Notes: generated by a model from the sequence alone, not told the origin. Counted from the first letter of the stretch, positions 24,009 to 36,846 are shown. The stretch is DNA of 64,000 bases from Luscinia megarhynchos (GCA_034336665.1 CM067589.1:3935290-3999289), one strand, 5' to 3'. Numbers and translations: made by a program.

Positions 24009-24389
24009 CAGTAGTTAAGTTAGTGGCTGAATGCTGGTCACTCCTGCAGAGGAGGGGGAAGGCAGAGAGCTCTGCTGTTGATGCTGTGACAGCAGCAGCA
24101 GAGACTGTTCAGGGAAGGTGACGTGCACTGGAGCACTGCAGAAGGACCTTTGAAGCTCCTGGGGCTCTGTCACCCATCACAAAGGTGTGAATCTGCAGTT
24201 CAGCACCTGGTACCAGCACCACTGAAACTCTTGATGGCAAAGCCTGTTCTTTCTCTAGGCTGTATTTATTTGGACTTTTTATTCTTTTGGTGATCTACAG
24301 TAATTTCTTTGCAATCAGGTGAGGGGATTGACACTGATCTCTTTCTGGAGCGTCATCCAGGGCTTTGCCCTCTGTTCCTGAGAGAGGCA

Positions 24390-27300
24390 ATGGCCACAAC
24401 AGAGAACGATTCCTGTGAGTAACAGCTTCACTGGCAGGTTTGGACTTTGTGACTCCCCACACACAACTGACATGACTGGTGGTCAGATCCCAGAATGATG
24501 TGCTCACAACCTAGAGTGAGCTCTGGGATTGCTGAGAGCAGCCAGCCTGACCCAAGTGTTTATGACTGGTCACAGGATAACACCTTTTGTCTCTCCTTTG
24601 TCACTATGTACAAGACTTTGAAACATCAATGCTCACAGAGAGCTCTGACATCCCTGAGTTACCTTTTGTGTTCAGTACTTGCCTGTTTTCAGTAGTTTAC
24701 AGTCAGTTACAATCAGGGAAAGCTTGACCTGATAATCCAGTCGAGAGCTCTGGTGAGAAAGGAAGGTTCCCTGAGGCCCAAAAATCAGAGCTGGGCTTTG
24801 TTGAACTGTTGGCAAAGTCAGCCAAAGGGCAAGAGACTTTTCCAAACCAGGAAATTTCAATGGCAGTGCTAGGCTTCCCCTGATACTGAGCTGAAGGTTC
24901 AAGCTGCTTGTCCTGAGTGCTTGTGTAGAAACCTGCAAGTTTGAATATGCTTTAGTTCCTTGTCTGATCTCTTTCCAAATGGAATTTCTCTGCAGTCATT
25001 GCCGAGGGAATGGCTCCTCCAAAAAGGATCCTCTTCCCACCGGAGAAGATCTGCATGGTCTGGCAGCAGAGACAGAGTGCTGGAGCAGGGCTCTTCAATG
25101 TGGGCAACACCTGCTTCCTCAACGCTGTCCTGCAGTGCCTGACCTACACCCCCCCACTGGCCAACTACCTGCTGTCCCGAGAGCACAGCCAGGCCTGTGA
25201 GTGCTTTTAGGAACATCTGAAAATCTCTTCATCGAGTCGCAGAGATTCCCAGATCCTGCAATTTGATTTAGGAGAACAGCAGCCCATTGTCAGCCCCATG
25301 AGTTCATGTTCTTGAAACACTCAAGCCTAGAAGCCACTTGTCCTACCCAGCTGTCTTTCCCTTCATGAAAGCAGCTGATTTCTAGGTCCCAGACTTTATT
25401 CCTTTATTCTTTTATTCCTTTATTCCTTTGTTCCTTTATTCCAAGTGAAACCCTCTTGGCTAATTGCACAGAAAACTGTGGCTTTAGCATCCCTCTAAGA
25501 ACATTTTCTGCACACTAAAATGCCCTGGGATCACTGGGACGTTGGGATGAGTGCAGTATTGCCCTGGAGGGGAAGAGGAGGAGTTTCCCACTGCTGTGGA
25601 TGTGTTGCTAAGCTAAGGACCTTCGTGTGTCCCTCTTCAGGTCACCAGCAGGGTTTCTGCATGATGTGTGTCATGGAAGCACACGTGAACAAGGTCCTGC
25701 GTTCCCCTGTCAGTGCCATCCTGCCTTTGGCTGTCCTCAAGGTTTTCAGACGTAAGTCATGCCAGGTGCTTGGACAGCTTTTCTTCCCTTCCTGTATGAG
25801 AGAACTACAAACTTCTTTCTTAGGCATAGGAGAACACTTCCAGCTTGGCAGGGAGGAAGATGCCCACGACTTCCTGTCCTGTACTGTCAATGCCATGCAG
25901 AGAGCTTGTCTGAGTGCAAGCAGCGAGTAAGCACAAGCAAATCACCCTCCCAAGTTCTGAGCCCTTGGGCTGCTTGGCGTGCTCCCATCAAGGGAAAGCT
26001 AAAGCCTGGCCTTTCAGGCCAAGCAAAACTCTTGGAGGAGATAATGCTCTGTCTTACCACTTGTTTTCCAGCTTGGACCTCTCATCTCAATCCACTACCA
26101 TTGTCTCTCAAATATTTGGAGGCTTTCTGAGATCCAGAGGTACGTTTCCACAACTGTTGCTCTCTTTGACATTTCCTGTGCCCTTCTGACAGTTGGGGCC
26201 GGGACTGGTGGGACAGGTACAGTGTGTAAATGGGCAATGTCAGTCAGCTTCCCATTGCTCAGCATGTGGATTTTTCCTTCCAGTCACCTGCTTCAGCTGC
26301 AAAGCCATTTCGGACTCCTACGAGGCCTTCCTGGATATCCCTGTGGATATCAAAGTAAGAAGCTTTGCAGTTGTGCTTCAAGACATCCCAAGGCCCCTTT
26401 GCAGCTTTCCACAGACAAGACAATTGTCTTAAAAATGTGTACTGTGAGCGCAGGAGACCTTGGTGGTGGGTGGGAAGGGGAATGGATGGTGTCCTCCTGC
26501 AGAGGCTGTGACACTCTGTGGTCTCTCTGTAGGTGCTGTTTTTGAGCTGGACAAGCAGCATTTTCCTCTCTGCACCCTTGATCTTTCCTCATCCTTGTTC
26601 CCTTTGTCCTCCCCCAATGCCTGTCTGGCTCCCAGGCTGATGGGTTGGGTTGTTTGCACCACTGATGGCCCTGCACACTGTCATGAGTCGAACTGAGTGG
26701 TGCTACAGGGAGGGAGCTCTTGATGGCTCCAGGAGCCTCTGGCACACAGGGGAATGTTCAGCATCACACTCTGTTCCTGCCTCCTTCTGGACAGGTTCAT
26801 GGTGGGTCTGTTCAGCACCAGCTACCGGGGTTTTCTTGCAGCTCCTGCGAGTTGTTTGGCTGAGGGGATTTCCTGCAGCTCAGTGTGCTCATTTCTCACT
26901 CCTCCAGGCAGCCTCGTCCCTCACGGCAGCTCTGGAGGACTTTGTGAGACCCGAGCACCTGGATGGTGAAAACTGCTATAAATGCAACACGTAAGATGAT
27001 TCCTGAGAACGCCTTAAGAGGAGATCCTGTGTGAGGGGCTGCATGTCATTGAGCAGAAGTCATCTTCTCGGGGAGATTCACTGCATGCAGAGGAGATGCA
27101 ACTCTTGTCAAATATGGCAGTGAATAGCCTTAGAGTAGCAAAAGCTGTGTGAGAGAGGAGAGCTTGCCTGGCCACCTTGGGGGAGGATTGGGTGCACTTC
27201 AGCAGTGGTTCTGTGCTTGGTTTCAAGGTGTAAGAAGAACGTTGCTGCCTCCAAGAGATTCACAGTCCATTGTGCACCCAAGGTTCTCACGGTGTGCCTG

Positions 27301-30285
27301 AAAAGGTTTGACTGTTTCACCGGCGGGAAGATCCGCAAGGTTTGTGCACAGCTGGTGTGCAGCTTTCTCTTCCTGCAGCAGATTTCCTAAAGCTTGTCAC
27401 AAGCCACTTGTGCTGGGTTAGCCGTGTTCCCTTGTGGGGAGAGAAGAATTCCCTTGGGAAGAGAGGCAAGCGCTCTTCTCCAACAGAGCTGCTTTGGCCA
27501 AGAACAGTTTCCTGCCACCCAAAGCATTAAATGCTGCTCTATGAGAAACCAGCTGTTCCTGAGCCCCAGAGATGTATTTAGAGCCCTCTGGCCCCTGGAG
27601 GTGGCAGGCTGTTCTGTGCCACAGGTCAGGGTCACTTGTGAGCCCTGCTGGTGTCTCTGCAGGCTGTGGAGTACCCCGAGTACCTGGATCTTCGCCCGTA
27701 CATGTCCCAGGCAGAGGGAGAGCCCCTCCTTTACTCCTTGTATGCTGTCCTGGTGCACAGTGGGGTCACCTGCCAAGGAGGACACTACTTCTGCTACACA
27801 AAGGTAGTCAGCAACTTCCCTCCTTCCCAATGGGGAAAATGTGTGTGGGGAAGAGAAAGTTTCCTGTCAGTGTTACTGACAGCCAGGGTTTTGGGGCAGA
27901 AGGTGATCTTAGGGGCTGGACTGGATTTGTTTTGACATGCTCTTTGTTAGGTAGTTTTTTTGGAGAGAAGCAGAGATCCTTGCCTCTTTTCCACAGGCCA
28001 GCAACGGGCTGTGGTACCGGATGGATGATGAGTCTGTGGAGCTCCGTTGCCTTGACACAGCTCTCAAGCAGCAAGCCTACCTGCTGTTCTATGCCAGGTA
28101 ATAACCAGCACTCAGGTGTGCTCAGAAGATGTTTCCTTTCCCCTGTTAATTGTTTTGCTTTTCCAGAGTGTTTTCCCCACTAAATGCAGTTACTACCTGC
28201 TTCACTCAGTGCTGTGGAACCTGTGTCCCCCCATGTCTGTCCTTCAGGCTGCTGCCCTGATGTAGCAGCTCCTTGTCTGCTCTCTGATGCTGGACTTTTG
28301 TAGAGAAGAGCGAGAGAACTTAAGGGGAAAGATGGGGAGGGACACTTTATCAGGGAGGGTGGGACAGGATGAAGGGTGTCAGTTTTCACCTGACCCAGGG
28401 CAGGTTTACATAGGATGTTAGGAAGAAAAGCTTCAGTGTAAGGGTGGTGAGACAATGGAACAGGCTGCCCAAAGAAGCTGTGGGTGCCCCATCCCTGGAA
28501 GTGTTTAAGGCCAGGTTGGACAGGGCTTGGAGACACGTGGTCTATTGTAAGGTATTCCTGCCCACGACAGGGGGGTGGCACAAAATGAGCTTTTAAGATC
28601 CCTTGTAATCCAAACAATTCTATGAATTTGTGAAATGGAGGCTGTAGAAGGCATAGAGATGAGGTTGTGCTGGGAAAGGAGTAGACTGGGTGGGAGGACT
28701 GTAGCTGTAATTTCCATTAGTGGCCTTGGTTAAGTTTTCTCTCTGTCATAGAAACCTCTCCAAGAGAATGAATGAGCCCCAGAGAAGGCTGCAAAAACAG
28801 CCCTAAACTGAGATCAGTCTTTTTTTTCTGCAGATGCTCTGATCTGAAGACTGGAGAAAGGGCTTCTTCCTCGCTGGCACCACCACGTGCCCCTTCCCTC
28901 CTTCCTCAGCGGGCAGCCAGCAGCAAGCAGGTGGCTTCTGTTGGCCCACAGGGTTTGCGTGGCAGCACAAAGGTAACTCTGGGGAGGAGGGTCAGGGCAC
29001 CAGAGGAGCAGTGGATCTCTTTCTAGGATCTCAGCATTTCTCCTTTTCCCCTCCCACCCTGCAGCACTCTTCACAGCCACAGTGCTGCTTCCTCTCCCAG
29101 CATCCCAGCTGGGCTGTCACGATCCCCTCAGCACAAGCGGGGGTCGTGATGGTTCATTGACCTCAGGGTGCAAAAGACAAACAGCAAGGGACTAAAGTTT
29201 TATTCAACAGCAACAGAAACGCACTTTATTGAGTGCCAACAACTCAGTTTCTGTGATAGAGGGGAGAGATATAAAGGAAACGAAGGATATGGAGACAGAG
29301 AAAAAGGGGAATGGGGAATAGCTACAAACAGATGGGATGTGTCCTCATGATCAACCAGTAGACACAAACGTCCTCGTGGTCCTGCCAATAGAATTGTGTT
29401 CTGAGGGGAGATCTCAAAGTCTCCCCAGGAAAGTCACTTTTTGCAGTCCTTTTCCAAAGCAAGTGGCCTCTGGCCAAAAGAGGGGCAGATTTATGGACTG
29501 TTGTATGCAGAGATCATTGCTCTGAGAAGCAGGTGCAGAAACAGGGTGCTGTTATCCATGGACCTGCTCGAAGGCGCCATGACAGTACAGCCCTCACCTG
29601 CAGAACAGTCCCTTGGCAAGCATCCCCCTCAGGCAGGCCAGATCTCCTGTCCAGAGCGAGTGCTGGGGTGCCAGGGTCTCAGTCCCTGATCCTGAATGAT
29701 CGTGAGGCAGATCAGGGACACTTCAGACCGACCCTTACACTGGGTGCATCCCATTTGTGCCCCTTTGGCCCTTTGGCCTTGGCAGCCTCCAGAGGAGCCT
29801 TTGGGAGGCCCTGAAATGTCCCCTCGCGGATCTCTGGGGGTTCCCCAGTGGCTGTGGCCCTTTCAGGAGAGAAGGGCAGGAACTGTGCATCGCTCTCTTT
29901 CCAGGACATGGCGCTGGACGTGGAAGGCCCTGGCAGGGAGCGGGCCCGGAGCAGATCCCGGCTGCGGGGCAGGGAAGGCCGCAGCCGCTTTGGGGACACC
30001 CCGGGCAGTGAGCACACTGCAGGGAGGAGAAGGAGCCCTCCAAGCTGCAGCCCCGCTCCCAGGGATGGTGCAGCTCCAAGACCTCCCAAGAGGAGCTTGC
30101 AGTGTGCTGCTGGCCCCGGGGCTGCTCAGGAGCAGGCCCTGCTGAGGCAGAGGGACACGAGCGCGTCCCCGCAGGGCGGCGACAACCTCCAGAGCCGCTT
30201 TGTGCAGCACTCTGACCCCGAACCCTCCGCCAGGAAGAGGAGGAGGCTGGCAGATTCCCCAAGCTGCGCAAACCCCTGCCCCTAG
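24390..30285 (+). CDS. USP17/USP36/USP42-like deubiquitinase, array copy 3 (12 exons, 511 aa)
   Basis: Exons: 24390-24414, 24996-25196, 25641-25751, 25824-25926, 26072-26139, 26284-26354, 26908-26990, 27228-27339, 27663-27803, 27997-28097, 28834-28972, 29905-30285. Exon lengths and phases are identical to the other copies and all splice sites are GT-AG. The catalytic triad and zinc ribbon are intact. Differences from copy 1 that I found are L190V, A345T, G434S, E489D, H490P and N502D. It shares the three tail changes with copy 2, so copies 2 and 3 look closest. This is the last copy before the array ends. Confidence 0.93.
25395..25442 (+). repeat. TTTATTCC octamer VNTR, 6 units (intron 2, copy 3)
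   Basis: Six units with two substitutions. Confidence 0.9.
28323..28632 (+). mobile_element. CR1 LINE 3' fragment in USP intron 10, copy 3
   Basis: Counterpart of 4298-4602. Confidence 0.85.
29115..29739 (-). mobile_element. Solo LTR in USP intron 11, copy 3
   Basis: Counterpart of 5089-5711, with the same flanks. Confidence 0.75.
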
Positions 30286-30497
30286 TGCAGTGCCAGGGCC
30301 CTCCAGCTCCTGCTTGAAGCAGGCTCCCGTGCTCAGGGCTGCTCGGGAGCAAAGCCAAGCGAGGTGCAGGGAGCAGAGGAGATCCCCACGGCGGGGCTGG
30401 GGCCTCCAGGGCCGCTTTGTGCAGCACACAGCCCAGCGGCCTTCAGCGAGGGAGAGGAGGGTTCCCAGGCCCCAGAGCTGCGTGTCTGACCGGCACT
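29968..30497 (+). repeat. ~210-bp tail repeats of USP copy 3 (coding plus 3' UTR)
   Basis: Same three-unit arrangement as in the other copies. The stop is at 30283-30285, between units 2 and 3. Confidence 0.75.
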
Positions 30498-30739
30498 CGG
30501 GCGCTCTGGCAGTGCTGCAGTCGGGTCACGGCCCTGGCTGGAGCAGAATGGAAGATCAGCTCTGCACTTTTTAGCTAAAGTGTCCTTGTGTTCTCCACGC
30601 CTCCTCAAGGATGAGGGAACAATTTGTTTATATAGATGGTGTAGACTAATAGGCTTTAATTGGAATTATTCCACTGTGTAGATAGTTGTTGCTAGTAATG
30701 TAGGTCAGTAGTTGGAAGCAATTTTGAAGCAATTTTTCT

Positions 30740-30745
30740 AATAAA
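30740..30745 (+). terminator. Poly(A) signal AATAAA of USP copy 3
   Basis: Conserved with copies 1 and 2. Confidence 0.55.
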
Positions 30746-31712
30746 GCTAGAAAAGCAAATGTTGAGTAGAGATTGATATATTAGTCTCCGTTGCCCGTGG
30801 CTTTTTTGCTCGGTCTCAAGGTGGAACCCTGGTGGGTGGCCTCACTCAAGGGAGGAACCTCCAGCCACTGGAGCTCTGAGAAGGGGAGGTTAGAAGTGTG
30901 TCCTGTTGAAGAGTGGGGCTTTTGCAGTGTGAAGTGATGGACTGTCAGCCCCCCAGTGCTCAGGGAGCTGTGCCAGCTGGGGCAGGATGCTCTGCCTGAG
31001 CAGGGATGCAGCAGCTCCAGCTGGGTCCTGTCTGCACCTTACAGGAATGGCTCGAGCAAGGAAAGCCTCCTGTTTTTAGTGTTCAAGAATGCTGAGACCA
31101 GCTTCGCCAAACTATCACACCTGCACTGTCACTGGAAACATCCCAATTAATGAAGCTCTTTTATGTGACTTTTAGTATCACACATTACTTTATTACAGTG
31201 CTCTTCTGGGCTGCTCCTCCTAGTTAATATACCAGGCATGATGCTCTGTGGTGTGGATGTCCCTCTGGGCAGTTCAAGTCACCTGCCTCAACTGTGCTTT
31301 CTGCCAGTTTCTTTTGTGAGCCTCTTCACTGGCATAGCATAAAATGAGGAAACAAAAAGTCCTTGAGTCAGGATAAGCATGTCTTGGCAAAAGTCATGAC
31401 TTGGTGACCAGCACCACGAGGACATGCAAACAGATACTCCCTCGTGTGGGGGCAGCAGCAGCAAAGATCTCCAGGCCTAAACATGGAAGTGAGAGTCACA
31501 AGTGTCACATGGAAGAAACGAAAGCCTTGCTAACACTTTTTCAGCAGCAAAGCTACTTTGCTGAACAAACCTGACAAAACATAATCTAAAAATGTATCAG
31601 AGGCAGCCAATCACATTATGCTATAGAAGGGCAGTCCCACTTTTGCATTACAAGAACTTCCAGAATACCTCCCTAAGGAATGTGAAGATCCCTCCCTTGA
31701 GCAGAGAAGACC

Positions 31713-32063
31713 TGTAAGGTCGCTTCTCAAGGCTGAGAAACAAAGGTTTGCTCATGGTTGTTGCATGGGTGACATCAATCCTACTTAATAATTGTTTTGT
31801 TTGATTTAATAGAATTGCTTCTCACTTGCTTCAAAAACAATGCACTCTACTATAACATAACTGGTAGTTAGTTATGCTATGTTAGTATCCTAGATATGCT
31901 GTGTTATGCTAGTTAGGCTGCCTATGCAATGTAGCAAATAATTCTAGTCAAGGTATTTAGCTTAATCGTTGCTTTGAACTTCAATAAATACTTCTTTTTA
32001 TTTTTATATTTGGCTTGCCATCTTTAATCCCATGGGGCAAAATTGTATACAGGCTCAGTTACA
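31713..32063 (+). mobile_element. Probable solo LTR at the right end of the array
   Basis: Begins TGTAAGG where similarity to the units stops and ends CAGTTACA. It has AATAAA at about 31983, placed as in an LTR. No target duplication is visible, so the ends are uncertain. Confidence 0.45.
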
Positions 32064-32194
32064 CCTCTGTAACCCTTTGGACATAAACTGTTGAGGAGTC
32101 TGGGGCTGGGATGGGATCCAGCTGCATCCAAAAACCTCTCTGAGGAATTTAGAAAACAAATGTGTCCTTTCTGTACCTGCTGATTTGACAGGAG

Positions 32195-32318
32195 GGCTTC
32201 TCTAACAAACTTTGTCTGGAGTGTTCCTGTTCTCCACTCAGTGATAACTTCTGTGGGGAGTTGGACTGGATGAGCATTATGGGTTCATTCCAACATGAGA
32301 CATTCTATGATCTGATGA
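32195..32318 (+). mobile_element. CR1 LINE 3' tail fragment
   Basis: 'gagttggactggatgag', 'ttccaacatgagacattc' and TATGATCTGATG match the CR1 3' end. Confidence 0.6.
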
Positions 32319-35300
32319 AGAGAAGGGGAAAAGGCATTTTCTTTTTGCCACAATAGAAGGGGGGTAGGCATTACTCAAAACAATTGTAAAGGTAGGGATG
32401 GACTGCAGGGAGAATCATCACCTTACATCACTAAATTCAACTAGGTTTTCATAAATGGAAATGAAGACCAACACCTGTGCCTCCCCTTGTTTATTGAGCC
32501 TTTCCCCAAACACAATGGGAATATCTCCTGGTGGTGAATAACATTGAGTGAGTTGGTCTGTGCTGTGAAAGATGCTCTGACTGCTTGGTGGGCACATCTG
32601 TCAAATAAATCTTACCCAAAGAAATAATTTGAATGCTAAATCCTTGATTGCTGCAGCAGATGTGGCAAAGAAAGTGTCTGATTTTTGCTTGGTTGGTTGG
32701 ATGGGGATTTGTTTTTGTTGTTGGTTATTTTTTCTTTTTAATCTTTCTGATTAATGACAAACCTTAGGAAGAAGAAGTAGGGGAACCTACATGTTAATTT
32801 GTGGGAAAGGATGATCTTTTGGGGCAACTTTATCCCAAAGTACATGTGGGGACTGCATCAATGCACACTCCTTTCTCTCGAGTTCCTCTATAGCAGAGTC
32901 ACATTGATGGTGTGACCCAGAAATGAAATATGGGTACAGATACCAAAGTGGTTTAAAGTGGGAGTGTTTCAGCAGACTGCAATACACGGCAGCAGAAGCA
33001 AGGGAAGTGTCTGGTAGCAGAGAATCATGAAACCAAGGAGGATTAGCAGTGCCTCAGCAAAACCTAGAGTCTGCATACTTCTTCATGATATCATAAAAAG
33101 AGTCCTTCAAATCTGAGAGTGCCTAAAAATCCCAGGAAATAGATCAAGGTCAACTAAGTTTTAATTGTGATGATCTGGATATCAACAGGAAAAATCATTT
33201 AGGTAGCATTAAGGAATGTTCTCATGTAGCAAGCAGAATAAAATTATGGAAAAACCCCGAAGTGAAGTGGGCAATCAGTCAGGGGACTCCAGTTCTGCAG
33301 AGCACCACTGATTTTAGAATCATGCTTTTGCTGCCAAAAGTCAGGAATAATTCTTTAACACTGTGATTTTAGTATTAGAAAGTGGCATTACTTTATTTCA
33401 GCAGGGGACATCCTCCAGTTGCACCCACCACAGCTAGCTAACAGACTGGTTTAAATGGTGTACCTTGCACAGATTCATTACAGTTCCTGAAACTCATACA
33501 TATATGCTAAAAGTTCCTGCAAATCCATTTGCATGTTTAAATCACTTCTCAGAGCTCATTTACATTAGAGTAAATATTTCCTCTAAAATCACTATGGAGT
33601 CATTCTAATGGGAATGTAAATCTCTGGTGACATCCCAAAAAATACACACCCCACACACATGGAGAACAGAGAGATTTGATGAATAACCCTAAATCACAGT
33701 TTAATATCTGAACTCAGGCTATCATTCTCTGGATGGGGTCCATTCCAGGAAAGAATCGCCTGGTGAACACAGATAAACCCACAAACTCTCCACAGTATCA
33801 TGTAAAAAAGTACTGAAGAATGTGGATTGGGCCCCAGAAAATAACATTTGTGCCAGGCATGTTTCAGGTGTAGCAGTTTTTTTCAAGAATACAAGAATGT
33901 CTTGGAATTGATCTTCTCTTCCAATAATCCATTTACTTCATAGGCTGATAAATTTCCCTGAGAGAGCAGTCCTACCTGTATACGTGCCAGAGGACAATAA
34001 CATCTGGAAGAAGAGACAGAAGAATGAAGTAAAATAAAGTAGTAAGAAGCGAGAAGTAAATTTCTCACCTGTCAGAAAGAGAAATCTATGGTTAATGTTT
34101 TTGGAAAAGCCACATCACAAACCTTAAGTATTTTTTCTCTGTTCCCAGAGGAAAAGAATCTATTGGGTATTGACTGCTGCAGTTGTAGGAGTCAGTTATT
34201 TTTTCTCATTGTTTAGGTACAACACAAGTCTTTCTCTGGTTCTCTCAAAGTGTAAAGACCTTCAGAGCACTTGCTTATCTACTTTAATCTGTCATATTTT
34301 GGCCTTTCATGGTCTTGGGCCTGATCTTGCCTGAATTAAGGGATAAAGATTTGATATGGAGACAAACTACAAAGGGACACAGGAAAATGGCTTTAAAGGT
34401 TTTGCAGGAGGAAAGAACATGTGTATAACTCGTGTCAACTCTGGTTTTAGTATTTTTATTATCTAATTAATGGTGCAGGAAAGGCCTGCCATGGAGAACA
34501 CACCATTCCATTTCAGATAGGTCTTTCAGATTTCTCAGAGATTTTGCTCTGTGGGTAATAATTTCTGCCTTTATTATGCTTCTGTTTAATTAAACAAAGA
34601 TATTACACTTTCAAGTTGTCACCTTACCATACAAGACACCTATATCATTAGGTGGTTTTTCCTACAAAATCAGTTTCTGCTGTTCAGAGGATGTGACTGT
34701 GGTGCAGAGGTCACTCTACAGTCAATGACTAAGGCTGAAAATGAGCAAAGACAATCCTACAGCCAGGAGAAAAAGGATCAGACTGATTAAGATGTCTTAA
34801 CACTGGAAATGTGAGTATCAGCCAGTAATTCCACTTTTAATCCATCTCTCTGGCATTGAAAGGGGTGTTGTGGTGAGAGAGACAATGTGGGGTTGCTGAT
34901 GGATCTGAATAAGAAAGCACATAATAACCCAAACGACAGCTAGATCAGAAAGATCTTTTAATAGATCTAATTTAATAAAATTAAGACTGGTAATGAGTGA
35001 ATATTTTGTTCCTTATCCCCAAATGAATGTGGACTGCATCTCCACTTCACTTTCAAATTTTGTTGAGAAAGTACAAGTGTGATAAGCCTATGTGGCAACT
35101 CTGTCATTAATTTGGCTGCATTATGGAGTGATAGTAATTACTGCAAAGTAAAACCAGATGTTGATATTTCTGTAAGATATCTGGGTTTATACAGAAATGC
35201 TTTCCAAGTTATGTAAAACTAGAGGTGGCTGTGAGTCAGCTCATAAACATGCATCACATTTACCCAGCCCCTAACAACTATTCCTTATTGCTCCAATCAG

Positions 35301-35320
35301 CACTAGCCAGTCTCAGTGGA
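32319..35320. other. Intergenic, no gene seen
   Basis: AT-rich unique-looking sequence with no long conserved reading frame and no clear repeat. Confidence 0.5.
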
Positions 35321-35322
35321 CT

Positions 35323-35481
35323 TTATAAATATATATATATATATATAGTATAAAGAGATGTGGAAAAAGCCTGTCTTCTGCTTCACTACAGAGTGCTCAA
35401 GAGTTGAAAGCTTTTCTGGAGACCTCATAATTTAGGAGTTTTTTTCCCTTTTCTCTTCTCCTACCACACTCCACACAACAG
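35323..35481 (+). promoter_or_regulatory. Possible promoter and 5' UTR exon of the first OR gene
   Basis: A TTTATAAATA box merges into an (AT)n run at 35329-35347. Downstream is a donor-like CAACAG|GTAACA at 35481/35482. An acceptor-like TTTTTCTACAG ends at 35603, 305 bp before the OR start codon. Vertebrate OR genes commonly have short 5' UTR exons. The arrangement fits, but it is inference. Confidence 0.3.
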
Positions 35482-35907
35482 GTAACAGAGAAATTACCTT
35501 CGTTATATTCAAATGTTGCTACTGATGATTTTTGAGACTTGAACTGATTAGTCCATAGAAAGATATCTGCCTAATAACCGTAATAACTTTTCTTTTTCTA
35601 CAGGGTAAAAGTGGTAGCTGAGAATTTGAAGACTGAATATGCAAACTTTGAAGGCAATGCTATGAAAGAAGAATCAGTCAAAAATAGAGACAAAAATAAA
35701 TGCATAAGACTGCCTTATTTTCTTTAGAAATTTTTATCATCTGTTCAGATCATCTTTTCAAAATCTGTATAGTTTCTAAATTCTACTCATCCTTTTGTCT
35801 GTTCAAGCAGGCAGTTGTATTCTGACTGCAGGTTTGCCTGGCTATTTGCAGCTTCATCAGCTGCTGAACACTAAAACGAGGAGAGCTCTACAAGGCACCA
35901 GAGAAAG

Positions 35908-36846
35908 ATGATCCTTGGGAACCTCAGTGGATTGAGTGAATTCAGACTCCTGGGTTTTTCTGGAATCTCTCATTTGCACCCTTTGCTCTTTGTAGTTTTA
36001 TTGTCTCTTTATATCCTCACCTTGGTGGCTAACACAGTGATAGCTTTCATAATAAAGAGTGATAACAGCCTCCATACCCCGATGTATTTCTTCCTCACTC
36101 AGCTGTCCTGTTTGGATATCTGCTATTTGTCAGTCATTATCCCAACTATTCTCGAGAACCTGATGGTGGGAACAGTAAGTATTTCCAAGGCAAGATGTGC
36201 AATGCAAATGTTTTTCTTCCTTTTCTTTGGAGTTGCTGAGTGTTTTCTCTTGGCTGCCATGTCCCTTGATCGTTATTTTGCAATTTGCTACCCCTTGCAT
36301 TACACAATTATCATGAGCAGCAGGCTCTGCAGAAGCCTGGTTGCTGGATCTTACATTTGTGGAACTGCTGTGGGTTTAGTTCACACCCTCATCACCTTCA
36401 GCTCACCCTTGTGTGGTTCTGCCATCGACCACTTCTTCTGTGAGATTCAGCCTCTCCTGGACCTGCTCTGTGGCAGCACTTTCCCAAGTGAAATCCAGGT
36501 CATTGTGGTGGCTGTCTTTGCCATTCTGAGCCCTTTCTTACTGATCATTTATTCCTATATTCGTATCATTTCCACAATTCTTCACATGGCATCAGCTGAG
36601 AGCCAGGAGAAAGCATTCTCCACTTGCTCCTCACACCTCTTGGTTGTGACCCTTTTTTATGGCACTGCAGGCTCCATGTACCTGCGGCCAAAATACAGCT
36701 ACTGTGCAGCTGTGGATAAATTCCTCTCCCTGTCTTATTCTGTGGTGACTCCTTTATTGAATCCAATCATTTATAGCTTGAGGAATAAGGAGGTGAAAAG
36801 AGCCCTGAAGAAAAAATGGAGAAAATCTAAATTAGTGTGGAAATGA
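35908..36846 (+). CDS. Olfactory receptor, class II, OR10-like (312 aa, intact)
   Basis: Seven-transmembrane odorant receptor encoded by a single coding exon, as in the OR family. Features in order: N-glycosylation site NLS at 5-7, TM1 Asn42, TPMYFFL at 57-63, Cys97 for the loop disulfide, and MSLDRYFAIC with DRY at 121-123. The C-terminal half has FSTCSSHL before TM6 and NPIIYSLRN from 285. The wording around TM2 (LTQLSCLDICY) and TM7 (RPK..Y...DKFLSL) resembles the OR10 group. Length and motifs are normal, so it is probably functional. The start ATG sits just upstream of the glycosylation site, as usual. It has no link to the USP array apart from proximity. Confidence 0.93.
   Translation: MILGNLSGLSEFRLLGFSGISHLHPLLFVVLLSLYILTLVANTVIAFIIKSDNSLHTPMYFFLTQLSCLDICYLSVIIPTILENLMVGTVSISKARCAMQMFFFLFFGVAECFLLAAMSLDRYFAICYPLHYTIIMSSRLCRSLVAGSYICGTAVGLVHTLITFSSPLCGSAIDHFFCEIQPLLDLLCGSTFPSEIQVIVVAVFAILSPFLLIIYSYIRIISTILHMASAESQEKAFSTCSSHLLVVTLFYGTAGSMYLRPKYSYCAAVDKFLSLSYSVVTPLLNPIIYSLRNKEVKRALKKKWRKSKLVWK

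Larger units (their letters stand above)
24009..31710 (+). repeat. Tandem array unit 3, truncated (contains USP gene copy 3)
   Basis: High similarity to units 1 and 2 runs to about 31140. From there to about 31710 the match to 7140-8120 is visibly poorer and has a large gap. After 31710 there is no further similarity, and the rest of the spacer, including the minisatellite, is missing. Confidence 0.88.
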
